A stretch of DNA of 12,087 nucleotides from an uncultured Oscillospiraceae bacterium (GTDB lineage Bacteria > Bacillota > Clostridia > Oscillospirales > Oscillospiraceae): contig CAAGIE010000145.1 in NCBI GenBank assembly GCA_900769835.1, positions 1 to 12,087 of the forward strand. Reading direction: 5' to 3'. Below, piece by piece: positions 1 to 6,090 of this stretch. The notes under the pieces were generated by a model. It did no database searches and was not told the origin of the DNA. It saw only the letters and a program-made list of their open reading frames with translations. The position numbers were made by a program, and so were the translations under genes. Numbering within the stretch: the first letter of the stretch is position 1; every line of letters begins with the position of its first letter.

Positions 1-284
1 ATGCCGCGCTCGGAGGGCTTGCCCTCGCGGCGGTTGAAGGAGCCGGGGATGCGGCCCACGGAGTACATTCTCTCTTCGAACTCGATGGTCAGAGGGAAGT
101 AGTCGATGCCGGCCTTGGGAATGGGGTTGCAGGTGCAGGTGGTCAGAACCACGGTGTCACCGTAACGGCAGATGCACTCTGCATTTGCCAGCTCGGCAAC
201 CAGACCGGTCTCAACAGTGAAGGGGCGGCCGCCGATTTCCATCTCGTAAACGTGATGGTTAGGATAAGCTTTGCGAGTAATCAT
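1..284 (-). CDS. pnp: Polyribonucleotide nucleotidyltransferase (PNPase), N-terminal part only
   Basis: PNPase degrades RNA 3'-to-5' by phosphorolysis and works with the RNA degradation machinery in the cytoplasm. Only the first 94 codons are here; the gene runs off the left edge of the window. The reading begins MITRKAYPNHHVYEMEIGGR and reaches VGRIPGSFNRREGKPSERG, the strongly conserved first RNase PH-like domain of PNPase, including the FNRREGKPSE stretch. The start is the ATG at 284-282, with an AGGAGG Shine-Dalgarno at 298-293 and an 8-nt spacer. It follows rpsO, the standard order in bacteria, but a strong terminator and a roughly 130-nt structured leader lie between the two genes. Family identity is secure; activity cannot be judged from a fragment. 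Confidence 0.95.
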   Translation of the reverse strand, partial: MITRKAYPNHHVYEMEIGGRPFTVETGLVAELANAECICRYGDTVVLTTCTCNPIPKAGIDYFPLTIEFEERMYSVGRIPGSFNRREGKPSERG

Positions 285-314
285 GTGTGTTTCCTCCTAT
301 ATTTATAATGTGTT

Positions 315-382
315 CGGGAGGTTTAGCACTTGAGTAAACCTTTGATGGCTCAAAAGCTTAATCAACTGCTAAATTTCTCCCG
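315..382 (-). promoter_or_regulatory. Long leader stem-loop in front of pnp
   Basis: The pnp leader RNA can fold into a long closed hairpin. A perfect 6-bp outer stem (382-377 with 320-315) continues, after a small asymmetric bulge, into a perfect 7-bp stem (373-367 with 328-322). Inside it sits a second hairpin of 7 pairs, one of them G-U (356-350 with 345-339), with a 4-nt loop. The structure ends about 17 nt before the AGGAGG of pnp. In enterobacteria PNPase autoregulates through a leader hairpin cut by RNase III. An analogous control here is inference. I found no convincing sigma-A promoter for pnp in this spacer. Confidence 0.55.
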
Positions 383-416
383 GGGAACGATGGACTTGAC
401 AGCAAAAGATCCGCTG

Positions 417-444
417 AAAAAGGGACGACGGCAACCGTCGTCCC
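417..444 (-). terminator. Rho-independent terminator after rpsO
   Basis: On the minus strand a perfect 10-bp stem (444-435 with 431-422), GC-rich and closed by a 3-nt TTG loop, is followed at once by five T residues (421-417). It begins about 10 nt after the rpsO stop codon. This is a textbook intrinsic terminator. pnp therefore needs read-through or its own promoter. Confidence 0.92.
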
Positions 445-453
445 TTCCCAAAA

Positions 454-720
454 TTACTTACGGATGCCCAGCTTAGCGATCAGCGCACGGTAACGGTTGA
501 TGTCCTTCTTTGCCAGATAGTCCAGCAGGTTGCGGCGCTTACCAACCATCATCAGCAGGCCACGGCGGCTGTGATTGTCGTGCTTGTGCACGCGCAGGTG
601 ATCGGTCAGCTCATTGATACGAGCGGTCAGGATAGCAACCTGAACTTCGGGAGAACCGGTGTCGCCCTCGTGAGTTGCGTTTTCCAGAATGACCTGGGTC
701 TTCTTGTCCTTGAGAATCAT
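454..720 (-). CDS. rpsO: 30S ribosomal protein S15
   Basis: S15 binds the central domain of 16S rRNA early in 30S assembly. The 88-residue product has the expected size and the conserved family core: THEGDTGSPEVQVAILT, the LTDHLRVHKHDNHSRRGLL segment that contacts the rRNA three-way junction, and the C-terminal RYRALIAKLGIRK. I chose the ATG at 720-718 (MILKDKKTQ) rather than the in-frame GTG at 732-730, because that GTG lies inside the AGGTGG Shine-Dalgarno (734-729), which is spaced 8 nt from the ATG. The gene has its own promoter, a structured leader and a strong terminator, so it can act as a monocistronic unit within the rbfA-pnp cluster. Autogenous control by S15 is known in several bacteria and is likely here by inference. 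Confidence 0.97.
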   Translation of the reverse strand: MILKDKKTQVILENATHEGDTGSPEVQVAILTARINELTDHLRVHKHDNHSRRGLLMMVGKRRNLLDYLAKKDINRYRALIAKLGIRK

Positions 721-828
721 AGTTTTTTCCACCTTTTCTATTATTTACCTTGCGCCAAGTAAAGGGTCGGTGTCTTCCCGAAACTGAGCGGCAGGTATGC
801 ATTTTTACTGACCACAGTCAGCCCGACT
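721..828 (-). promoter_or_regulatory. Structured rpsO leader, candidate S15 autoregulatory RNA
   Basis: The leader of about 100 nt contains a 5-bp hairpin near the transcript 5' end (821-817 with 812-808, 4-nt loop). A second hairpin of 7 pairs, one of them G-U (763-757 with 750-744), ends about 9 nt before the Shine-Dalgarno. The segment in between carries a CCGACCC run (772-766 and just after) that can pair with the GTCGGG near the 5' end, which would close a multi-helix junction. S15 represses its own translation through junction-like leader folds in several bacterial groups. That this leader is such an element rests on position and visible pairing only. Confidence 0.5.
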
Positions 829-857
829 ATCTTACCACAGTTTTTCCCAATTGTAAA
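829..857 (-). promoter_or_regulatory. Sigma-A promoter of rpsO
   Basis: On the minus strand, -35 TTTACA (857-852) and -10 TAAGAT (834-829) are separated by exactly 17 nt. Each hexamer is close to the TTGACA/TATAAT consensus. The promoter sits in the short spacer after the ribF stop codon and predicts a transcript start near 822. Confidence 0.75.
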
Positions 858-866
858 GAGAAAAAT

Positions 867-1754
867 TCATTGATTTTGTAGGAGAATTCGGGTTTTTTCC
901 GCATTTTTATAAATTTCTGCCCGCAGTTTTTCCAAAGAATCGAACTTTCTTTCCGGCCGCAGAAACGCATAAAACGCAATTTCGATCATTTTTCCGTAAA
1001 GGTCGCCGTCAAAGTCCAGGATCCAGGGTTCCACGGTGATGTGACTGCCATCCACAGTGGGACGGGTGCCGACATTGGTCACCGCCAGGTAGTGTTTCCC
1101 CTCTGCCATCACCCGGCAGGCGTAGACGCCCAATTTAGGAACGACAACCCCCTCAGGAATGGTCAGGTTGGCGGTGGGGATGCCGATGGTGCGACCCAAC
1201 TGCCGCCCCTTTTGCACCACCCCGGAAAGGATGTGGGGATGCCCCAGAAATTCCACGGCAGTTTCCATTTCGCCCGCCTGCAAAAGTTGACGAATGTAGG
1301 TGGAGGAAACAGGGATCTCCCCGATCTTCCGCTGGGATACCACCGCCACGGGCATATTTTCGCCTTGACAACGGGTCTTTAGCAGTGCCGCTGTGCCTTG
1401 GCCGCCCTTGCCGAAGCGGAAATCCTCGCCGCAGACGAAACCCGCCGCGCCGTAGTCCTTTTGCAGCATGACAAAAAAGTCCTCCCAGGGCATTTCCATC
1501 AGCGCCCGGTCAAAGGGCAGTTCCACCACGGTGTCTATATTATAATGTATCATCAGCCGCCGGCGATCCGCGTCGGTGTTGATAAGGGGCGGGGTCTTGC
1601 CGGACACCAACCCGTCGGGGTGACCCAGAAAAGTCACCACTCCGGCCTTGCAACCGTTGCGCGCCGCCAATTCCCGGCAGGCCTCCAACAGCGCCTGATG
1701 CCCAATATGTACCCCGTCAAAAAACCCCAGGGCATAAATTACGCGTTCGTTCAT
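867..1754 (-). CDS. ribF: Bifunctional riboflavin kinase / FAD synthetase
   Basis: RibF phosphorylates riboflavin to FMN and adenylylates FMN to FAD in the cytoplasm. The 295-residue length fits the prokaryotic bifunctional family. The N-terminal nucleotidyltransferase domain shows GFFDGVHIGH (residues 10-19) and SSTYIR (150-155). The C-terminal riboflavin kinase domain shows GRTIGIPTANL (187-197), NVGTRPT (227-233) and a WILDFDGDLYG segment (244-254). I chose the ATG at 1754-1752 (MNERVIYALG) because it has an AAAGGTG ribosome binding site about 5 nt upstream and places the nucleotide-binding motif at the usual distance. An upstream in-frame start at 1832 would add 26 basic residues translated from a repeat-like spacer and is rejected. 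The gene sits between truB and rpsO, the common operon order. Confidence 0.95.
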   Translation of the reverse strand: MNERVIYALGFFDGVHIGHQALLEACRELAARNGCKAGVVTFLGHPDGLVSGKTPPLINTDADRRRLMIHYNIDTVVELPFDRALMEMPWEDFFVMLQKDYGAAGFVCGEDFRFGKGGQGTAALLKTRCQGENMPVAVVSQRKIGEIPVSSTYIRQLLQAGEMETAVEFLGHPHILSGVVQKGRQLGRTIGIPTANLTIPEGVVVPKLGVYACRVMAEGKHYLAVTNVGTRPTVDGSHITVEPWILDFDGDLYGKMIEIAFYAFLRPERKFDSLEKLRAEIYKNAEKTRILLQNQ

Positions 1755-1769
1755 AAAAACACCTTTATG

Positions 1770-1846
1770 TAAATGGACAATTATGGTATCGACTTTGCCG
1801 ATCTTTGAAACACGCCGCCGCAGGCGACGCATTCATTATCCATTGA
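1770..1846. repeat. Degenerate copy of the TGGACAATT/hairpin intergenic repeat
   Basis: The spacer between truB and ribF holds ATGGACAATTATGGT (from 1773), followed by ATCGACTTTGCCGATC (1789-1804). This matches, with a few substitutions, the downstream flank of sigG, where TTGACAATTGTGGT is followed by GTCGGCTTTGCCGACGATC. The hairpin part is imperfect here (one mismatch), which suggests an older copy. A GC-rich segment (about 1812-1830) and a CATTATCCATTG remnant (1833-1844) complete the spacer. No gene is visible. Confidence 0.6.
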
Positions 1847-1847
1847 A

Positions 1848-2711
1848 CTACTCTACTTCAAAGAAACTCTTTATGGTTGACATAACTCCGTCTTTTACTT
1901 CCGCCAGCATCAAAAATTCACCGCCGGCGCTATAAGCACGATATGTCCCCTCCGCCATCTGCACAGAGAAAGCGTTGCCGTTGCGGCAACGGGTCTCCTG
2001 CTTGGCGGTCAGGGTGACTGCGGGGTGGTTGCGGAACATTGTGTCCACAGTACGGAGATATTTTTCCGGCTCTGTGGCGTCCAGCAATTCCTGGAGCGGA
2101 ACGGCTTCACCAATGGTATACTCGCCCGCCGCTGTCCGCCGCAGGCGTTCCATGCAACCGCCGCAGCCCAGCGCCTCGCCGATATCCTTGCAAAGGGTGC
2201 GGATATACGTACCCTTGGAGCAAGCCACGCGAAGGGTCGCGCAAACACCGTCAAAAGCCAAACATTCCAGGGTGAAAATCGTGATTTTTCTGGGTGTTCT
2301 CTCCACTTCTTTCCCTTTTCGCGCCAAATCGCAAAGTTTCTGGCCATTGACCTTCAGCGCCGAATACATAGGGGGAATCTGGAAAATATCCCCGCGGAAC
2401 TGCTCCAGAGTCTGCTCCAACAGTTCTCGGGAAACGGACACCGGCTTTTCCTCCAGCACGGTGCCGGTCATATCCTCCGTGTCGGTGGAAATGCCCAGTC
2501 GCAACACGGCTTCGTAGGTCTTTTGTGCGTGCTCGAAGAACTCCACACCTCTGGTGGCTCTGCCCACAAACACCGGCAACACACCGGTGGCCATAGGATC
2601 CAGCGTGCCGCCGTGACCGATACGACGGGTCTGAAACACCCGCCGCAGGCGGGCAGTCACGTCCTGGCTGGTCCAGTCCGCAGGCTTATCCACGATCACA
2701 ATTCCGTTCAT
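1848..2711 (-). CDS. truB: tRNA pseudouridine(55) synthase
   Basis: TruB isomerises uridine 55 in the T loop of elongator tRNAs to pseudouridine. The 287-residue protein opens MNGIVIVDKPADWTSQDV and carries GHGGTLDPMATGVLP, in which Asp38 corresponds to the catalytic aspartate of the family. A central YSALKVNGQKLCDLAR segment and CSKGTYIRTLCKDIG are further family hallmarks. A short C-terminal PUA-like part ends at residue 287. The ATG at 2711-2709 has an AAGGGG ribosome binding site. The gene begins 13 nt after the nrnA-type gene and is surely in the same transcript. A 93-nt spacer with a repeat separates it from ribF, longer than the other junctions of this cluster. Confidence 0.96.
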   Translation of the reverse strand: MNGIVIVDKPADWTSQDVTARLRRVFQTRRIGHGGTLDPMATGVLPVFVGRATRGVEFFEHAQKTYEAVLRLGISTDTEDMTGTVLEEKPVSVSRELLEQTLEQFRGDIFQIPPMYSALKVNGQKLCDLARKGKEVERTPRKITIFTLECLAFDGVCATLRVACSKGTYIRTLCKDIGEALGCGGCMERLRRTAAGEYTIGEAVPLQELLDATEPEKYLRTVDTMFRNHPAVTLTAKQETRCRNGNAFSVQMAEGTYRAYSAGGEFLMLAEVKDGVMSTIKSFFEVE

Positions 2712-2724
2712 AAAAACCCCTTTT

Positions 2725-3654
2725 TCAATCGACCATTTCTTCCAGCGCCCGGATCAGCAGTCTGACCGCCTCCTCCAGAGGCGCATCGATGCTGGCACCC
2801 GCCGCACCCTTATGGCCGCCGCCGCCGAATTTCTCGCAGACCGCCGCCGCATCCCAACCGGGAACTGCCCGTACGGAAATCTTCACAACGCCGTCCTTTT
2901 CCCGCAGGGTTGCCGCCAGGCATACGCCCTCGATGCTCCGGGGGAAGCCGGAAATATTCTCCATATCATCTTCCACGACCCCCAGCTCTTTCTCCACCCG
3001 GGCGTCAATGGCGCAAATGCACACCTTGCCATCCTGCAGGAAGATGGCGTTTTCCACCATCCAGCCCTGGATCCGCAAGCGGCCCAAAGTGTTGGTATCA
3101 AAGAGTTTTTGGTTGATCGCAAACAATTCGTCGCTAAAAAGCGCGCACTGCGCCGCCACCTGCAAAGTGTGACTGCGGGTGTTGGCATAGCGGAAGCAAC
3201 CGGTGTCCGTAGCCACGGCGGTATACACCGCGTTGGCTATATCCCGATCCGGCGCAACGCCCAATTCCATCAGCAGGTCGAACACGATTTCACCGCAGGC
3301 GGCGGTGTCCGGCTCCACCCACTCCAAATCTGCAAAGGAAGTGGCGCTGCCGTGATGGTCGATACGCAATGCCACCTGCAACGCTTTTCCGTTCACAGGC
3401 AGCATACCGGGGGATGCCACATCCACCGCGATCACCGTAGCATTCTCCGCAGAAGGACAAGTCAGCCCCTCCAAAAGCGGCGCATATTTCGGGGTGATCT
3501 CGGGATTTTCCAGCACCCACGCAATTTTTCCCAGGCTCCGCAGACCCCGGCAAAGCGCCGCGGCAGAGCCAACCGTATCTCCGTCCGGTCTGCAGTGGGT
3601 CAGGATCACAAAGCCATCCCGCTCCCGCAGAAACGTCGCGATTTTAGTTTTCAT
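2725..3654 (-). CDS. nrnA: DHH/DHHA1 phosphoesterase, NrnA-type nanoRNase / pAp phosphatase
   Basis: NrnA-type enzymes hydrolyse very short RNAs and 3'-phosphoadenosine 5'-phosphate. Visible metal-site motifs are HCRPDGD (residues 20-26), an AVDVASP aspartate (Asp78), the IDHHGSA signature (DHH at 99-101) and VATDTGCFRY (Asp150). The C-terminal DHHA1 domain ends with GGGGHKGAAG (277-286), which binds substrate. At 309 residues it has the usual family length. I prefer the ATG at 3654-3652; a GTG at 3663-3661 is only about 2 nt from the AAGGG motif. The gene overlaps the rbfA stop by 11 nt, which suggests translational coupling. Substrate choice (nanoRNA, pAp or c-di-nucleotide breakdown products) cannot be read from sequence, but the rbfA-truB context is typical of NrnA. 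Confidence 0.88.
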   Translation of the reverse strand: MKTKIATFLRERDGFVILTHCRPDGDTVGSAAALCRGLRSLGKIAWVLENPEITPKYAPLLEGLTCPSAENATVIAVDVASPGMLPVNGKALQVALRIDHHGSATSFADLEWVEPDTAACGEIVFDLLMELGVAPDRDIANAVYTAVATDTGCFRYANTRSHTLQVAAQCALFSDELFAINQKLFDTNTLGRLRIQGWMVENAIFLQDGKVCICAIDARVEKELGVVEDDMENISGFPRSIEGVCLAATLREKDGVVKISVRAVPGWDAAAVCEKFGGGGHKGAAGASIDAPLEEAVRLLIRALEEMVD

Positions 3655-4006
3655 TTTCGTCACTGCCCTTATCCAGAGAGTTAATGAGCTGCATCATTTT
3701 CGCGCCATAGGTGATGGAATCATCCAGCGTCCACTGCAGTTCGGGGGTATAGCGCAAATTCAGGGTGCGACCCAGTTCCCGACGGAGGTAGCCGGAGGCA
3801 GACTTGAGGCCCTTGAGGGCATCGGCCGCCTTATCCTCCTGCAAAAAACTCGCATACACCTTGCACCAGCGCAGGTCGGGGGTAGTCTCCACACGGGTGA
3901 TGGAGATCATCGTGTCCTGCACGCGGGGATCCTTCAGGTTGCGGATCAGGCTTGCCAGTTCTTTCTGGATCTCTTCGTTGATTCTTCCAATGCGATTGGA
4001 TGCCAT
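3644..4006 (-). CDS. rbfA: 30S ribosome-binding factor A
   Basis: RbfA is a small KH-fold protein that assists late 16S rRNA processing and 30S maturation. The 120-residue product has the family length and pattern: an N-terminal RIGRINEEIQKELASLI helix, DPRVQDTMISITRVETTPDL, and a C-terminal LRRELGRTLNLRYTPELQWTLDDSI. An AGGAGG site lies 8 nt before the ATG at 4006. A sigma-A promoter lies just upstream, so rbfA is the first gene of this transcript. In most Bacillota it follows infB; here nusA and infB are not adjacent, which indicates that the cluster has been split. Confidence 0.95.
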   Translation of the reverse strand: MASNRIGRINEEIQKELASLIRNLKDPRVQDTMISITRVETTPDLRWCKVYASFLQEDKAADALKGLKSASGYLRRELGRTLNLRYTPELQWTLDDSITYGAKMMQLINSLDKGSDENEN

Positions 4007-4043
4007 AATTTCATCCTCCTAAATCTTAATCCTTATCCTATTT

Positions 4044-4072
4044 ATTATAGCCCCCAAAAACCTAAAAAGCAA
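4044..4072 (-). promoter_or_regulatory. Sigma-A promoter of the rbfA operon
   Basis: Minus strand: -35 TTGCTT (4072-4067), a 17-nt spacer, and a perfect -10 TATAAT (4049-4044). The rbfA Shine-Dalgarno lies about 25 nt downstream. It is divergent from the pyrophosphatase promoter; the two -35 boxes are only 14 bp apart. Confidence 0.85.
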
Positions 4073-4086
4073 CACAAGAATTTCCC

Positions 4087-4115
4087 TTGCTATTTTAGCA
4101 CTTTACAAGTATAAT
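4087..4115 (+). promoter_or_regulatory. Sigma-A promoter of the CBS pyrophosphatase gene
   Basis: Plus strand: -35 TTGCTA (4087-4092), a 17-nt spacer, and a perfect -10 TATAAT (4110-4115). It predicts transcription from about 4122 and a leader of about 49 nt. It also rules out an ATG at 4114 as the start of the downstream gene, because that codon overlaps the -10 box. Confidence 0.85.
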
Positions 4116-4170
4116 GATGATGAGTAGGTATACATTAGATAGAGCAAAATCACTCTTTGGAGGTCAGTAT

Positions 4171-5784
4171 ATGGATCCTATTTATGTTACCGGTCATCGC
4201 AATCCCGACACCGACTCCATCGTTGCCGCCATGGCATACGCCGCATTGCGTAACGCCCTGGGCGACCGGGAATATGAAGCCGCCTGCCTGGGTCACGTGT
4301 CCGATGAGACCCACGCCATTCTGGAAAAGTTCGGCGTCCAGCCCCCGCAGCGCATCCACAATATGTACACTCAGGTGAAAGACCTGGACTTTGATACCCC
4401 GCCCATCCTGAGCCCCGCCGTCACCGTGGGTCGCGCCTGGTACGCACTGCAGGAGAATCCCAAGATCTCCGCACTGCCCGTTGCCGGGGACGACGGCACT
4501 CTGTACGGCATGCTCTCCCGCGAAAACGTGGCAAGTTACAATATGGAGCTGATCAACACCGGCACCCTGGAGGAAGTCCCCCTCTTTAACGTAGTGTCCG
4601 TGCTGGAGGGTCGGGTGGTGAATCAGGCCGGCGACTCCACCGATACCATCTGGGGCGAAGTGGTCATTGCCCTGCCTCAGGCGCAGGAAAACCTGCTTTT
4701 CAACAAGGCCGATTCCATCGTGCTTTGCGGCGACCAGCCGGATATGATCCGCAGAGCCCTGGAAATGAACGTAAAATGCGTGGTGCTTTGCCAGGCAGAA
4801 CTGCCGGAAGATCTGCGGAACTTCCCCACTGCCACCTGCGTTTTGTCCACTCCCTTTGACGCATACCGCGCCGCCCGCCGTCTGTTCCAGTCCGCTCCCA
4901 TTGGCAAGATCTGCCGTCGGGACGATCTGGTTTGTTTCCACCTGGAAGACCGTCTGGACGACGTAAAAGAGCAGGTGCTCCGCTTCCGTGAGCATTGCTA
5001 CCCCATTCTGGACGAGCACGAAAAAGTGGTGGGCGTGTTGACCCGTTACCATTTGATCCGTCCCCGCCGCAAGCGGGTGGTTCTGGTGGACCACAACGAG
5101 GCTTCCCAGTCCGTCCCCGGTCTGGAGGAGGCAGAGATCATCGCCATCATCGACCATCACCGTCTGGCGGACATCCAGACCACCAACCCCATCCACGTAC
5201 GCAACGAGCCGGTGGGTTCTACCAACACCATCATTGCAAGTATGTTCCAGGATAAGGGTCTGATGCCCTCTGCGAAGATGGCAGGCCTGATGGCCGCCGC
5301 CATCGTGTCCGACACGGTTATGTTCAAGTCCCCCACCTGCACGGAAAAGGACATCCGCACCGCCGAGAGAATGGCGCGTATCGCCAACATTTCTCTGGAT
5401 GAACTGGGTCAGGAGATCTTCTCCGCATCCCTGGTGGGCAGAACCGCAGAGGATCTGCTGTTCTCCGACTACAAGACCTTCCATATCGCAGGTCACGATC
5501 TGGCCGTTGCCCAGGTCACCTGCGTGGACAGCCCCAAGATGCTGGAGCGCAAGGAGGAATTCCTGGAACTGATGCGCAAGACCGCAGAGGAAAAGCGCTT
5601 CTCCATTATGATCCTGATGCTCACCGACGTGCTGATGGAGGGCTCTCAAATTCTGTACGTGGGCGACACAGATATCGTCCGTCAGGCATTCAACGTCACC
5701 CCCAAGGACAACGTGGCCTTCCTGCCTAAGATCATGAGCCGCAAAAAGCAGGTCATTCCTATGCTTTCCGCTCTGTGGGGTTAA
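4171..5784 (+). CDS. Manganese-dependent inorganic pyrophosphatase with CBS and DRTGG domains
   Basis: Family II pyrophosphatases (DHH superfamily) hydrolyse PPi to phosphate. The 537-residue protein has GHRNPDTDS (8-16) at the N-terminus, then a regulatory insert: CBS about 75-125, a DRTGG-like region about 130-240, and CBS about 245-297. The catalytic domain then resumes with VDHNE (Asp307), IIDHHRLAD (DHH at 328-330), SDTVMFKSPT (Asp381) and, near the C-terminus, the family II substrate motif SRKKQ (523-527). This is the architecture of clostridial CBS-PPases, which are inhibited by AMP/ADP and activated by diadenosine polyphosphates. The start is the ATG at 4171, with GGAGGT 6 nt upstream; the in-frame ATG at 4114 lies in the promoter. 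It is transcribed alone, away from rbfA. The product would link PPi turnover to cell energy state. Confidence 0.94.
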   Translation: MDPIYVTGHRNPDTDSIVAAMAYAALRNALGDREYEAACLGHVSDETHAILEKFGVQPPQRIHNMYTQVKDLDFDTPPILSPAVTVGRAWYALQENPKISALPVAGDDGTLYGMLSRENVASYNMELINTGTLEEVPLFNVVSVLEGRVVNQAGDSTDTIWGEVVIALPQAQENLLFNKADSIVLCGDQPDMIRRALEMNVKCVVLCQAELPEDLRNFPTATCVLSTPFDAYRAARRLFQSAPIGKICRRDDLVCFHLEDRLDDVKEQVLRFREHCYPILDEHEKVVGVLTRYHLIRPRRKRVVLVDHNEASQSVPGLEEAEIIAIIDHHRLADIQTTNPIHVRNEPVGSTNTIIASMFQDKGLMPSAKMAGLMAAAIVSDTVMFKSPTCTEKDIRTAERMARIANISLDELGQEIFSASLVGRTAEDLLFSDYKTFHIAGHDLAVAQVTCVDSPKMLERKEEFLELMRKTAEEKRFSIMILMLTDVLMEGSQILYVGDTDIVRQAFNVTPKDNVAFLPKIMSRKKQVIPMLSALWG

Positions 5785-6080
5785 GCGGGCAGTGCCCGCA
5801 GACAATGCGTGCAAAGTGCGCTTGTTATCGACGCTCCTTTTTGGTATCGCTCGGTATCGTTCCCCAATCTATCATCCCAAGTGAAAGAGCGCTGCCGGTG
5901 GCAGATCGCACCAGGTGCGGTCGCCCCCTCTTTGAGGGGGCTGGCTGTGAAGCAGCCTGGGGGAGTGTCCCATCAAAAAACGCCACTCCCTCCGCCCCTT
6001 CGGGGCACCTCCCTCAGAGAGGGAGGTGTTAGGTGCAGCACATCATTGTCAATTGTCCATTGTCAATTATCAATTACTAT
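5785..6080. repeat. Non-coding hairpin array / repeat-element region between the pyrophosphatase gene and holB
   Basis: This 300-bp spacer has no convincing gene. It begins with a perfect 6-bp hairpin directly after the stop codon (5785-5799, no T-tract), then about 110 bp without recognised features. A dense run of palindromes follows: 5923-5941 (8-bp stem), 5943-5957 (5-bp), GGGAGTG/CACTCCC (5961-5967 with 5984-5990), 5994-6006 (5-bp) and 6006-6028 (10-bp stem, 3-nt loop). It ends with CATTGTCAATTGTCCATTG (about 6044-6062) and a further TCAATTATCAATT. The last part is the reverse orientation of the repeat found after sigG. It looks like one or more short non-autonomous repeat elements. That this family is dispersed genome-wide is inference. 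Confidence 0.65.
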
Positions 6081-6090
6081 GAGGTATTTT

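Noticed and set aside
302..330. TATAAA just before the pnp ribosome binding site as a -10 box
   Set aside because: No -35 lies at 16-18 nt, and the transcript would start inside or next to the Shine-Dalgarno.
2812..3684. A 290-codon plus-strand frame opposite the nrnA-type gene, and a 246-codon one opposite truB
   Set aside because: Both are antisense shadows of GC-rich genes with full catalytic motifs on the other strand.
5785..5799. Hairpin directly after the pyrophosphatase stop codon as a terminator
   Set aside because: The 6-bp stem is followed by AGACAATGCG with no T-tract, so it is not a convincing intrinsic terminator.
4150..5814. A 554-codon open frame on the minus strand, antisense to the pyrophosphatase gene
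   Set aside because: It mirrors the codon bias of the real plus-strand gene, is His/Gly/Gln-rich with no known motif, lacks a ribosome binding site and covers a promoter-supported gene with complete family II motifs.
5923..6076. CRISPR array
   Set aside because: The repeats are unequal palindromes of different sequence with no regular spacers and no cas gene nearby.
5809..6090. N-terminal extension of holB through the repeat region
   Set aside because: The extension translates hairpin repeats, has no family similarity, and the ATG at 6091 has a well-placed GAGGT and starts the conserved delta-prime sequence.
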